A DNA stretch of 64,000 nt from Posidonia oceanica (lineage: Eukaryota > Streptophyta > Magnoliopsida > Alismatales > Posidoniaceae). This document shows, piece by piece, positions 46,233 to 56,966 of the stretch. The stretch is from contig JAZBRS010000063.1 in the NCBI GenBank assembly GCA_037176725.1, forward strand, positions 10,434,001-10,498,000, written 5' to 3'. Every line of letters begins with the position of its first letter. Position 1 is the first letter of the stretch. The position numbers and the translations under genes are program-made. Under the pieces are notes generated by a model, which searched no databases, was not told where the DNA came from, and saw nothing but the letters and a program-made list of their open reading frames with translations.

Positions 46233-48350
46233 TCGGCACCACCAGCTCAACCTAACTCGTTCGCCTGCCCCTCTTCCGGGTGCGCGACCTCTGAGGATGT
46301 GGGGACCTTGGAGATTAATCCCTTCCCTTTTGGCCGTGCTAATTCCTCCTTCCCCTCGATGGATCCTCCTAATCCCATCAGCTTGACTTCAGCTCCAGCC
46401 CCCTTTGCTGTCCCACATCTTGAGCTTCCCATTTCCTTGGTTCAGTCAGGACAGTTATGCAAGGACAAGGGAGTACATAGCTAGAGACGCCAAGGCTGCA
46501 CCAGTGGCGTGGGAGCAGATCCAGCACCTCCATCCTGAGGTTGCTGGCAGGTAAGTACCTCTTAACTTGTCTTTTACTTTTGCATGCATTGTCATTCATT
46601 TTTCTGGTTATGTTTGTTTTCATGTTTTCTCGCATTATCAAAAAACTATAAAAATTATAAAATCCATCAAAAACCCAAAAACATGCATTTTTCGTTTCCT
46701 GCATGTACATATCATTTCTTGCAAAAGACAAAAACATCAAAAAATCAAAAAAATCAAAAAGCAACAAAACCATGCTTTCCTTTTCGCTGGTTTTCCCTTT
46801 TTATGTTTTCTTTAAACTGAAAAATCATAAAAAATACAAAACACATGGAAAAACCCAAAAAACATGCTTGTTCCCTTTCTAAAATACAAAAAAAAAACCA
46901 GAAAATTTTTATAATTAGAAAACCTAGTTTTGGACAACAAGTAGCGCTGAGAGGATGTCAAGCATCGACAATCTCAGGCAGGTCTCACCCGAACAGCGTC
47001 ATCTCTTTGCATGTGGCCACAGTGTGAGACTTAGAGCTGAACAGAGCATCTCGCTGAGCTAAAAACTCCCAGAAGTGAGATCCACCCTATCAAGAGAATC
47101 CACCAGACATGGAGAGGACCAAAGCAGAGCAGAACATAGCCAGAGGCTACCTGTACACATTGCAAGGGGCTGAAGGTGTACGCTGACTAGCCGAACTCTT
47201 AACGCCTCACCCGAGACCACTACCCCAAGAGGGCGAATACATGCATATCCAAAAGAATAGAGATCATTTGAGCAAAAAAAAATGATAACAAGATATGCAT
47301 GCTGAGCACAAAAGAAAAATGAAGAAAGAAGTCGAAGAAAGAAGGCACCCATGAGGGGAGTGACTCGGACAAGCATCGAAGCCCCCTCAGCTTCCAACTC
47401 TAAGCATCATATTGCCAACTACATGAGATACATTATCAGGAGGACCTGACCCCACCCTCCGAGCGAAGCAGCATGCTCCAACCCCTTTGTGCAGACAACA
47501 ACTACCTCTCTGGCAGGCTAGATGCAACTCCAGTTACTCATGAGGGGAAAAGGAAAATCAACCCGAGAGCGTCAAAAGTGGTAGCCGGTCCTAGAGGAAT
47601 TAAGACGGAGGCTATAAAGCTACATCCAACGCTTCTGCTACCCACATGCAGCCCGAGGCTATGTCTTGCAAAGTTGAGGCCTCTTCCTGAACCAAATGAG
47701 AATGAGAGCCACTGACCACAACTCGGCATGGCGTTGCTCGAGGATCGAGTCCCCTGAGTCAGAAAGCACAGAAGCATCCTCTCGGCAACAGCTGCTTGAA
47801 TCCTAAGCCACCAAAAACATAATTGCATGATAATCTATCTTCCCCTTCTTCTATTTGCGAAACCCAAAGTTGAGGACAAGCACCTTTTGCCTAACCTCGC
47901 TTAGAGGATCCGTGCTTTTTCAAAAGTTTTGGCCCCCCATCGCGTTGGGTAGGTCCTTGATGACTGGCATGTCCATCGTTTGTCACCTTGTGACGCCACG
48001 ACGCATGCCCACTCTGAGACCATTGCACACCCACCACGATGGGTCCCCATTTTCTTCTTGCATCATCTTGCATTTTCCCTGTATCCCGGGCAGGCAGCCC
48101 TAACTGCTTGGCAATAGGTCCGTTAACTTATCATCTTGCATTCACCCTCCCTGCATACTGGGCTAGTAGCCCTAACTACTCATTTGACAAGCACGTCAGT
48201 TTTGTCTATGTCCGTCACTTTTCGATGCCAAGGGCGCTTCGGCTGTCCCGTGGTATCATCCTTGATATCAGGGGCATCTTTTTTTGCTGCCCTATGGTGT
48301 CACTCTCTTCCTATTGGTTCGTGAGTCTACTTGCTTCCTTACTTTGAGGA
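46233..48350 (+). repeat. 3' non-coding part of element C, shared with B
   Basis: A donor-like CAG|GTAAGT at 46549-46554 is followed by A-rich sequence (46620-46910), then 46920-47890, which is the inverse of B's 31600-32640, then broken versions of the B hairpins near 48100-48290. No gene seen. In C the hairpin stems have lost pairs. Confidence 0.7.
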
Positions 48351-49228
48351 CAAGCTTTTTGCATGCCTTTTGCAACAATACTACTGTTTGCAAAAAAAAT
48401 ATTGTGGGAGAAAAAATATTAACGAGAATAACCCTACTACTGTTTGCAAAAAAAAGAAAAAAAAGGACAATTAATCAGAACGTTGGAACACACGATCATG
48501 GTATCAAGGGTACCATTTGTAATACATAGCAATTATTTATGCAGCTTACAATTTATTTTTTAGGATTCTTATGCCCTAATGCCTTATCTCGTTTGCACCA
48601 ATATCCTTCATTTGGCGTTTCATTCCAATGTACTTAATTGCCCTCATCATAATACAGAACATACACAGTTATCTTCTATTTTTGGCTCCACCAAGTGAAA
48701 GGCTCACATTTGCTTCAATAGGTGGATTTTATGGGTCATGGGGGGCCCGCCTCCCTTTTTTACTATAATTCACTTGCAATCAGGAGTGCGGTTGTCCTCA
48801 CATTTCCACTCTAACTGTAAGTGGAATTTTCCTGCTTCAATACCCTCCATGCAACAATATTTATTTCAATACCTCTTGTTGAGATGCCTTGAATCTTAAT
48901 CCATATATATATATCCACTATTCAATTATACAGTTATAGTTATTAATCCTATAGATTAATAACCTAAACCGTCTTTTACCCAATCTCAATACTTTTTTTT
49001 CCAATCTCATGCACATAACCAGCAACACTACTGTAGCAACCATCAACACCATACTATGTGGAGGAGTCTCTGGCAATCGACTACCATCCTCTGGGATCCA
49101 GCTGTGGATATCCAATTTTTGCATTTTCGAGAGTTAATTAAGGATAGAAAACTTTGAAGCACCTTAAATCACATAACTAAGGATATTTAACACATCTTCT
49201 AGATTTTCCATAATTTATTTGAAAACAT
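48351..49228. other. AT-rich sequence, nothing recognised
   Basis: It starts with a short repeated ctactgtttgcaaaaaaa (about 48380 and 48440). No coding frame or known element end is visible. Confidence 0.3.
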
Positions 49229-49545
49229 CACTTGATTCAAGGCCGTTAGCTGTGACAGTGCTAACACACTCAAACTAGTGGCAAGTTTGAGTACCTTGAA
49301 TACTTTTCTTGATTCAAGGTTGTTAGCTGTGGCAGAGCTAACACACTCAAAATAGTAGCAAGTTTGGGTACCTTAAATATTTTTTTTTAATGTGAGTATA
49401 TTGTTGTGGTAGAGCTGACACTCTCATTCTACTTAAACTAGTGGCAAGTTTGAGTACTTAAACATTATTTAAGGTGAGTTTATTAGCTGTGACAGAGTTA
49501 ATACTCTTGTTGAACTCAAATTAGTGGTAGATTTGAGTATTTTAA
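49229..49545. repeat. Four-unit tandem repeat with two hairpins per unit
   Basis: Units of about 77-83 bp start near gttagctgtgacagtgctaac. The second hairpin is ACTCAAACT/AGTTTGAGT at 49268-49292 in unit 1 and ACTCAAAT/ATTTGAGT at 49514-49538 in unit 4. The units are clearly diverged. Confidence 0.75.
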
Positions 49546-51212
49546 TGTTAAAGAAAATATTTTTATCATTTTGTGGAATTTCTGAGATTATTCCAAACTT
49601 TTAACACATTCCTTTGGATTAATGTAGAAATCAGGGGAAAAAACTGTAAAAAATCCTCTCATTGCTTGTGGGACAGGCAACTGGTCTAGTTGCCTCACTC
49701 ACTAGCGATTGGGTTAGTCGTTGCCTTTATAGGCGAGGAATATCTTGAAATCCTCTCATGTAATATTTTGTCATACTAGACTTTAATATATTATATGGGA
49801 TTTTTATAAAGTATTTTATTATTATTCCCACAATTATTAATATTTCTACGATTTTCCTAGAAATTAAATATGATCTTCATGATATATACATATATAAAAA
49901 TAGCAACTAATTGAGGAAAATCCTAAAAAATTTTAGAATGTGGAAGACGTCAAGTTTTAAATGATATATTTTTATTTTGGTCAAAAACGAGATTTTAAGT
50001 TAGTTATCACATTTTTAAATGTTATAACTATATTTAATTAAAAATAATATTTAAAAATGAAGATAAATCCAAAATATCCGAGTAGTTACGAATTTAGACT
50101 AAGTCAAAAATAACCATAAAACTAATTAACTTTTCCCACGAAATTATAGAAGATATTTATTTTAAATATGAGTTACTTAATTAGTAAGCTTGTGTTTAAA
50201 TTTAAAATTCCCTATAAATATATTTTCGTTACGAAGAAAATTTAAAAATGGAGACTAAGTCTTAGACGGTTGTTAGGTTCGTAACAAATTAGTTTGGGAT
50301 TTTAAATTTTAAATATTTTGAATTTTAAAGCTCGACGCCTATGACACCGACAACTAGACTTAATAGATTATTTTATTACCTTTTAATTGATTTTCTGCAT
50401 CAAGAGAATAAAATATCTGTACTTTTCTCCGCTACATGTGGCGATGATATCCACTCATCCTTCAACGAGTAATGACGTCGGAAAATATTTTATAAATATC
50501 CCTTATATCTAGAGTTAGAAGAGAGGCTTTTAGAAAATTTGAGAGAGGCCTTTTAGAGGCACAAAAAAATCTAAGAGAAGGGAGATCTAGGTTTGAGTTA
50601 GGATTCTGAGAGAGAGACCTATGAGTGCTAAAATGCTGAGATTCTGAGAAATCCATAGCCCCCTCCATCAATTCCTAGAGTGAAAACTTAGATCCGAAGA
50701 GATCATGCCCATCCTGAGCAAAACGTGCCTCTGGAATTAAGTTCACAACTTTGCTTCCTCAGCCACACGCCACATAGCACAAGGGTGAATGGAGTATTTG
50801 TTCCAACCTCTTTTTTTACATTACATCATTTCCTTATATAGGACATTGCATATGCATGCAGGGAACCACCCCCCGATTAGTATTATTTGCATTTATTTAT
50901 GTTGTTTATCATTTTTCTGAGATTATTTACTACATGCTTGAACAAATCTAAATCTATTTGTCTATTTTGAAGGAAGGAATACATAACGTAATACGAGGAC
51001 GCCGCTGAACGACATCCTGCCGCTGATCTAGTGAAACCAAGGACCCACACCACAACCACATCCACATCTTCTGAAGGCGTCTTGTTTGCCAGCACTGCAA
51101 ATCGACAAGTGGTGATCACAAGTGTCAGCAACGAACGTGGAAGCACCAACGTCATCATCAACACATCCCAAATCCACATTCCACACCAGCCACCTTCCTT
51201 CGATATAACACT
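49546..51212. other. AT-rich sequence, no gene recognised
   Basis: Several short open frames here match nothing I know. Part of it may belong to the hAT relic that becomes recognisable at 51213, but I did not find a 5' terminal inverted repeat. Confidence 0.3.
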
Positions 51213-51687
51213 TTTCAAAAGAGCAAATTAATTCATCTTGTGGAATTTTATCCATCTAATTTCTCTTCGATTGAACTAGTACACCTTGATGTTCAACTTG
51301 GAAACTACATATTTGATATATATGAGGATGAAGACTTCTCTAAATTAGATGGGATTAGTGTTCTTGCAGAAAAATTGGTTGTTAGAAGGAAACAAACACA
51401 GTTTTTCCATTAATGTATCTATTGATGAAACTAATACTTATCTTGCCTATTACTACTGCAATAGTGGAAAGAGCCTTTTCTATAATAAATATCATCAAGA
51501 CTCCATTTTGTAATCGAATAGAAGATGAATTCACAAAAGATTACTTAATAACCTACATTGAGAGAGATGTATTTAGATCTATTACAATTGATAGTATCAT
51601 GCATCGATATCAAAAAATGTTTTCTCAAAAAGAAATATTATAGCTTTTTTGTTATTTATTGAATTTTGAACTTTTTTATTAATATAA

Positions 51688-51703
51688 TTGTTATGTTATA
51701 TTT
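51688..51703. repeat. LINE target site duplication, left copy
   Basis: TTGTTATGTTATATTT, 16 bp, identical to 52961-52976. Confidence 0.9.
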
Positions 51704-52960
51704 TTTGCAAGAGCAAAAGGAGGGCATGCCCTCAAGAATACACACACACACACACAATCACAAGTACAAGTATCCACAAACAAAAACCATAAGTACACCC
51801 TTGTCAGCCAGAACTAGGAAATGCAAACACAAGATCCACGCAACCTAGCAAACACACAAAAAACCACTAAGGAAATTTCATACAGATGATACCTCGAATG
51901 ATCTCCCAAAGGGTCACCGGAGATCGGTGACGAAAGGTCTTATCAAAAAGCCTCCCATTATGCACAACTTAGATGGAAAGCTCTTTCAACGGTGGTTGCA
52001 ATCGCCTATTTTTTGTGGCAGGAGCACCAACTCCTCTAAATCATCCCCAAAAGCACACCCTAGAAAAGCCGAAACCAAATACACCAATGATTTAAAATAC
52101 AAGCAGGCTAGGAACAGATGGGTTGAGTCTTCATATGCTTGAAGACATAAGGCACACCTGGAAATGATCTCTAACCCCAGTTGCTAGAGATGAGCCTGTG
52201 TCTTAAGTTGGCCAAGCAAAATCAACCACATCATAGAAGCATGCCTCGGAACATGACCTTTAAACCAGATAGTTGAAGCCCAAGAGATGGGAGTGGCACG
52301 AGACTGAATGGCCTCCCATGCAGAACGAAACGTGAAACAACCAAAGTGATCAAGGGTCCAAGAGAGAGGAGAACGAGAGATCAAGCTATCTGCAAGAGGC
52401 TGGACGGAGAGGATCCCATGCCAAGCCCAAGAAGGACATTGGGCATAAGGCACCTCCCAAATAGTATGATCCTGAAGAAACTTGGCATATATCCAGTGCA
52501 CCCAAAGGGCATCACGAGAGGAAATCACCTACTATCGAAGAAGTCCTACAGTATTGCATTCAGAGACGCTACGTATCACAAGTCCTCCTTTCTTACGCGG
52601 CCGACAACACACATCCCAGGCAACCACCGGAGTCCTACCTTCCGTCCACAAGAAATGGACAAACTACCGCTCAAGCTCAGCCACAACCGCCACAGGAAGC
52701 TGAAACACGGCCGTCTAGTAGAGAAAGGAACCAAACAAAACAGAGCATACTAAGACATCGACCAGCAAATGCCAAAAGTCGAGACTTCCATCTAGCAAGC
52801 TTCTTACAAACTTTATCAAGCAAGGGTTGACATAGAGATAAAGTAAGCCTTTTGGAAGTGAGTGGTAAACCCAAATAAGTCATCAGAAGTCTTCCCATCG
52901 AACTACCAAGTATAACACTAAGAGCAAAAGAATCCACCCTCGAACCACCACAGATGCCTT
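51704..52960 (-). mobile_element. 5'-truncated LINE (plant non-LTR retrotransposon)
   Basis: 1,257 bp between perfect 16-bp duplications. The minus strand encodes the end of a LINE RT (LMTYLGLPLTSKRL, QPLLDKVCKKLARWKSR, LAFAGR; about 52760-52900) and then the zf-RVT region (52184-52400: FTFRSAWEAI, GHVPRHASMMWLILLGQL). The 3' tail is at 51704 with only a few A residues. Stops and frameshifts make it inactive. No endonuclease is left. Confidence 0.88.
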
Positions 52961-52976
52961 TTGTTATGTTATATTT
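52961..52976. repeat. LINE target site duplication, right copy
   Basis: TTGTTATGTTATATTT, the partner of 51688-51703, followed by the continuation of the hAT 3' region. Confidence 0.9.
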
Positions 52977-53027
52977 ACATTGTATTAAATTAGACCTGGT
53001 TGGAAAAAAATCCAGCTTCCGCCACTG

Positions 53028-53505
53028 TCTCCACTTGACTTGATGTTTAATAGGGAATAGTAAAACCATCTTCAGGTTATTTTAGCAGGACGTTTCCTCT
53101 AACTTTTGATTATTAGAGTAGCAGTATGCTTTAAGTATAAAAAACAGAGCTACTGAAGGACCATCTGCACGAAAAGAAATCAGGAATTGTAGAGAACAAT
53201 CAATGACAAATTTGATGAATGAATGATAAGACTTAATAAAGTTATGGTTGTGTGTCTCCTCTTTAGCGACCAAAATTACAATCGGCACTTTGCCATACCA
53301 TTCTATTCCAGTATTAGAAAGAAAACCAGAATAACAAAGAAAAAATAGCAAGGTATGAGAAAGTAAAAAGACAATAAAATATTATGACAAGGACTTTCAA
53401 TATTTACAAAATAATGAAGAATGTAAAAGAAAAACTAAATTTAAGTTTTAGATCAAGAATTCTCAAGAAAGACGAAACATAATCATCAATCATCGACAAT
53501 AATTC
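53028..53505. other. AT-rich flank, no gene recognised
   Basis: A 89-codon open frame on the minus strand (53082-53351) has no features I recognise. No element ends are visible apart from the hAT end on the left and LTR D on the right. Confidence 0.3.
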
Positions 53506-54459
53506 TATAGTAATCCTGAAATTCGGATTGTCCATGCATGATGCCAAAGCTCGCGTGCACCGATCAGAATTAGGTTCACTATATGCGAGTGAATCTGAGA
53601 AGGAAACTCAACTCAAAACACCAAAAGTAGAGACGAATGCCAAGAAAAATAAAGAAAAAGACACAGAGTCTCCACCTGATTTATTAAAAGGGAAAATTAG
53701 GAAAACCGGGGAAAGAACGTACAGGGAAAGATGATGCATTTTGAAAGCATGCGGAAGCCAATGCAAATGCGAGACATAAAGTCAATGCAATCTAGAGAAA
53801 GGGCAAGGACACCTGTTACACGTGGGGATGGTGTTAGGCACCCCCGACACATCTGAGGAATCAGTCTTTCATACTGATCCGCAAATTGTGGCAAAATGTT
53901 GGCGCGAAGCGCTGGTTTATATTCACCCTAAGGCGGTATGCAAGATGCAATTAATAAACCATGCAAAGCTTAGCAAACTTGTTTAAAAGCAATTATAGCA
54001 AAGATAAAGCATTGCAAACAAGCAATAAGCAAGCAAGAAGCAAAACAAAAGCTATGCGGGTCGAGTAAACAAAGCGGGGTGGCAGAAGGAGGCTATGTCC
54101 ACTGCCTGAGATGCTACTGGAGTTGCCTGCCACAGGGGCAGTTGTGCTTGTCGCCGACAGAGCTGGCGGTAGAGAGCACTTCTCCTACTGCTTCAGAAAG
54201 TTGCAATCATCACCATGGAAAGCTATGCAAAACTTGAAATCGGCGATAAAAACTGTAAAGATGCATGTTATGAGGCAAAGCTAGCATAAAAGCAACATGG
54301 GGCAAAGCGGGGTGGCAGCAAGCAAGCGGCGTAGCCCTCTACCTGAACTGCAGCCAAATCACCGCTGAGAGCAGCAATTGACCTGAGTCGCCACTGTGAG
54401 TGGTGCCAGGACTAGTCACTGGGCTCTCAGGTGATAGGGCCATGCACAGTTTTGCCAAG
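53506..54459 (-). repeat. Partial LTR of a Tat-related element (D)
   Basis: Starts tatagtaatcctgaaattc, a variant of the LTR end TGTAGTAATCC, then shares gccaaagctcgcgtgcaccg and the ggtgttaggcacccccgaca segment with the LTRs of B and F. No PBS lies to the left, so 53506 is the outer end of a 3' or solo LTR. It is broken at 54460 by LTR E. Confidence 0.75.
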
Positions 54460-54808
54460 TGTAGACAACTCATTTTTTTCAATTTTTTGTGCTATTGAAT
54501 CTCTCTCTTTGGTGGCTTCAAAACAAACCCCAAAACCAAACCCAAAATCACACCCATTTTCTAAACCAAAAACCACTCACTAAACCCAAGAAAAACCCTA
54601 GGTTAAAGCCCTAGAAAACTCTAGGAAATCCACATCTAAACCCTAGAAAAACCTAGGTTGAAACCCTAGAAAACCCTAGGGATCTCCCATCAAAACCCTA
54701 GAACTAAACCTAGGTTGAACCCCTAAACCCTAGAAACCCTAGGTCACACCCATTTCAAACCTAAGCCAAGCCCAAGCCCACTTTCCTTCTCCCTTTTTCT
54801 TCTTCCCT

Positions 54809-54844
<36 letters not shown>

Positions 54845-56966
54845 TCCTTTCTTTTTCTTCTTCTTCTCCTCCTTCTTTTCTTTCTTTTTTCCAAAAACCA
54901 CTTCAGCCCAACCCACCTCTCCTTCCCTTTTCTTTTTTTCTTTATTTTTTCTGCCACAGCTAGCCCAGCCCACTTCTCCTTTTTATTTCTTTTTTCTTCT
55001 TTTCAAGCCCACCAGCCCACAGCCTTCTCCCTTTCCTTTCCTTTTCTTTTCTTTTTCATTTCATTTCTCAGGCCTAGCCCACTCCAACATCCTTCTCTCC
55101 TTTTTTATTTTTCTTCTCTTTTTTCTCCTCACCAGCCCACAACCTCCTCTTCCTTTCCTTTTCTTTTCTTTTTTCATTTCATTTCTCAAGCCTGGCCCAT
55201 TTCCTCTCCTCCCTTTTTTTTTTCTTTTCTTCTTCACCTCTTCTTCCCCAGCCAGGCCCATCCTCTTCCTTTTCTTCTTCTTTTTCCCTCCAGCCACTGT
55301 AAAACCACAGCATCAACACCTCCATATCCGGTCTCTATGCACAGCCTTCCACCTCCTTCCTCTTCACTCATTACCCAGCAAACCCAACACACAACCTCCC
55401 TGTCATTGCCCGCTCACCAGCAGACCCAATCCACTCTGCATGCTAGCCATTTCTCTGCAAAAGACAACCCATCCACTCAATCCCAGTAGCCTTCCCTCTA
55501 CAACAAAACCATCCCCTGCATTCCCAAGCAGAAGGGCAGCAATTCACTTCCAATTCACACATTCACTCCCCACATTTTTCCACACACAGCAGCACTTCCA
55601 CAAAGCTCCCACTTCACCTTCACACCTAGCACAGACCATCTCCACAGCTCGCAGCCACAACACCAACCCTCCACACACTCACACACACCTAGAGCTTCCC
55701 AAAGATCCCCCCAAGAGCCCCACGGCAACCCATTACACGCAGCAAACCCATCTAACCCAACACTAACCCAAAAACCTCTTCACTGCAAACACAACCTAGA
55801 AGCTTCCACAGACCACTCCACCATCTTCCTCAGCCCCCCACCAACCCGGAGAGAGATTCAAGTAGCTCAGAGAGAGCCACATTCCCAGAAGAAACCCAGA
55901 AATTCCAGAGCTACCCAAAACTCCAAATCCGTTACAGAGTGAGCAAATCGACTTCTGGTTGGTGTCAGACCTTCCTCGCGACACCAGCAACTCATGCCGA
56001 TCGTCCCCAGCAGCTGCCGACGTCTGCAGCGTCGCCTCGAGCCTCCACCGCACTGTTGAACCCAACTGAGGTCGGCAGCATGCTCCGGCCATCTCCACAG
56101 GTAACCGACCTCACCTCTGAGCTCCATTTAGTCTCGTCATGCTTCCTAGATAGTTAGATGTATGTTTAGGGCTTCAGTGCATGTTTCAAGCTCCACCGCT
56201 ACAGTTCTCTTCTCTGGCGCCGATCTGCAACAGCCGTCGTGCGTCGTAGAGCTCCAGACCTCCATCGCTCCACCAGATCGGTCCCTGAGCATCATTGGAC
56301 CTCCAGCAACTCAGCCCAGCCCCACCCTTGCACCGCCATCGCCTCCTGCGCCCGCACCATCTCCGGCAACCTCTACAACTGGCCATTGACGTCGACAGGT
56401 CACTTCGACCACCGTCATGCACAGCTGAGCCCACCAGAACCACCGGACAACCGCCCTCCAGCCTCCGGACACCTCCGTGCTGCCGCACGCCTGCCGGACC
56501 ACCGCAGCACCACCTCCTTCTCCGGCACAGGCGTATTGAGCTCGAAAATGCACTAGAGACCCTGTAGCATTTATGTTAGGTTTTATTTTTTTAGTTTGAT
56601 TCATGCATTGCATTTAGGTCCCTAGGTTTAGTTTGTTTGCGTTCCAGTCCAGAGTCGGTTTAGAAATCATTTAATTTCTGATTAAAATCATATTACATTG
56701 CATTTAATTTTTGCAGTTTGTTTTTATTGCGTTTCAGTCCTCAGACCAAATCAATAATCATTTAAATGTCATTTTTACCTTATTACATTGCATTTTAATC
56801 CTGTAGTTTACTTTTATTGCATCTAAGTCTTCAGACTATATCAACAATCATTTAAATGTCATTTTTACCTTATTACATTGCATTTTAATCCTGTAGTTTA
56901 CTTTTATTGCATCTAAGTCCTCAGACCATATCAATTATCATTTAAATGTTATTTTTACCTTATTAT
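54460..56966 (+). repeat. Partial LTR of a Tat-related element (E)
   Basis: Starts TGTAGACAACTC. It has CCCTAG-rich sequence (54590-54760), a pyrimidine-rich stretch with a (TTTC)n microsatellite at about 54809-54850, a GC-rich block (55960-56540) split by CACAG|GTAACC at 56101, and gcattgcatttaggtccct-type repeats to 56966. It is broken by element F. Confidence 0.75.

Larger units (their letters stand above)
42700..48350 (+). mobile_element. Element C: old pol-less Tat-related element, broken by A
   Basis: Plus-strand order: three PBS units, duplicated leader, gag relic with two finger modules, donor-like site, and the 3' non-coding block also present in B. No protease, RT, RNase H or integrase motif is visible. 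Its 5' LTR is mostly missing to the left because element A starts at 42699. I could not find its 3' LTR; the right limit is set where similarity to B stops, at about 48300-48350. Confidence 0.75.
51213..53027 (+). mobile_element. hAT transposon relic (ZMYM1-like transposase end)
   Basis: The plus strand at 51213-51412 reads LVEFYPSNFSSIEL, then LGNYIFDI and DFSKLDGISVLAEKLV. After a frameshift, 51413-51643 reads LLMKLILILPITTAIVERAF and IEDEFTKDYLITYIERDVF. This is the C-terminal dimerisation region of a plant hAT transposase of the TTF/ZMYM1-like group. The right end ccagcttccgccactg at 53012-53027 fits the terminal repeat type CAGTGGCGGA...  The 5' half is missing and a LINE interrupts the 3' part. 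Confidence 0.8.

Noticed and set aside
47059..47397. 112-codon minus-strand frame with a similar frame at 32116-32301
   Set aside because: The similarity reflects the non-coding block shared by B and C; the frame is not kept over its length.
53082..53351. 89-codon minus-strand frame between hAT and LTR D
   Set aside because: No recognisable motif, no paralogue in the window, AT-rich context.
54739..54973. Lys/Glu-rich minus-strand frames
   Set aside because: They come from the pyrimidine-rich tract and its (TTTC)n microsatellite in LTR E.
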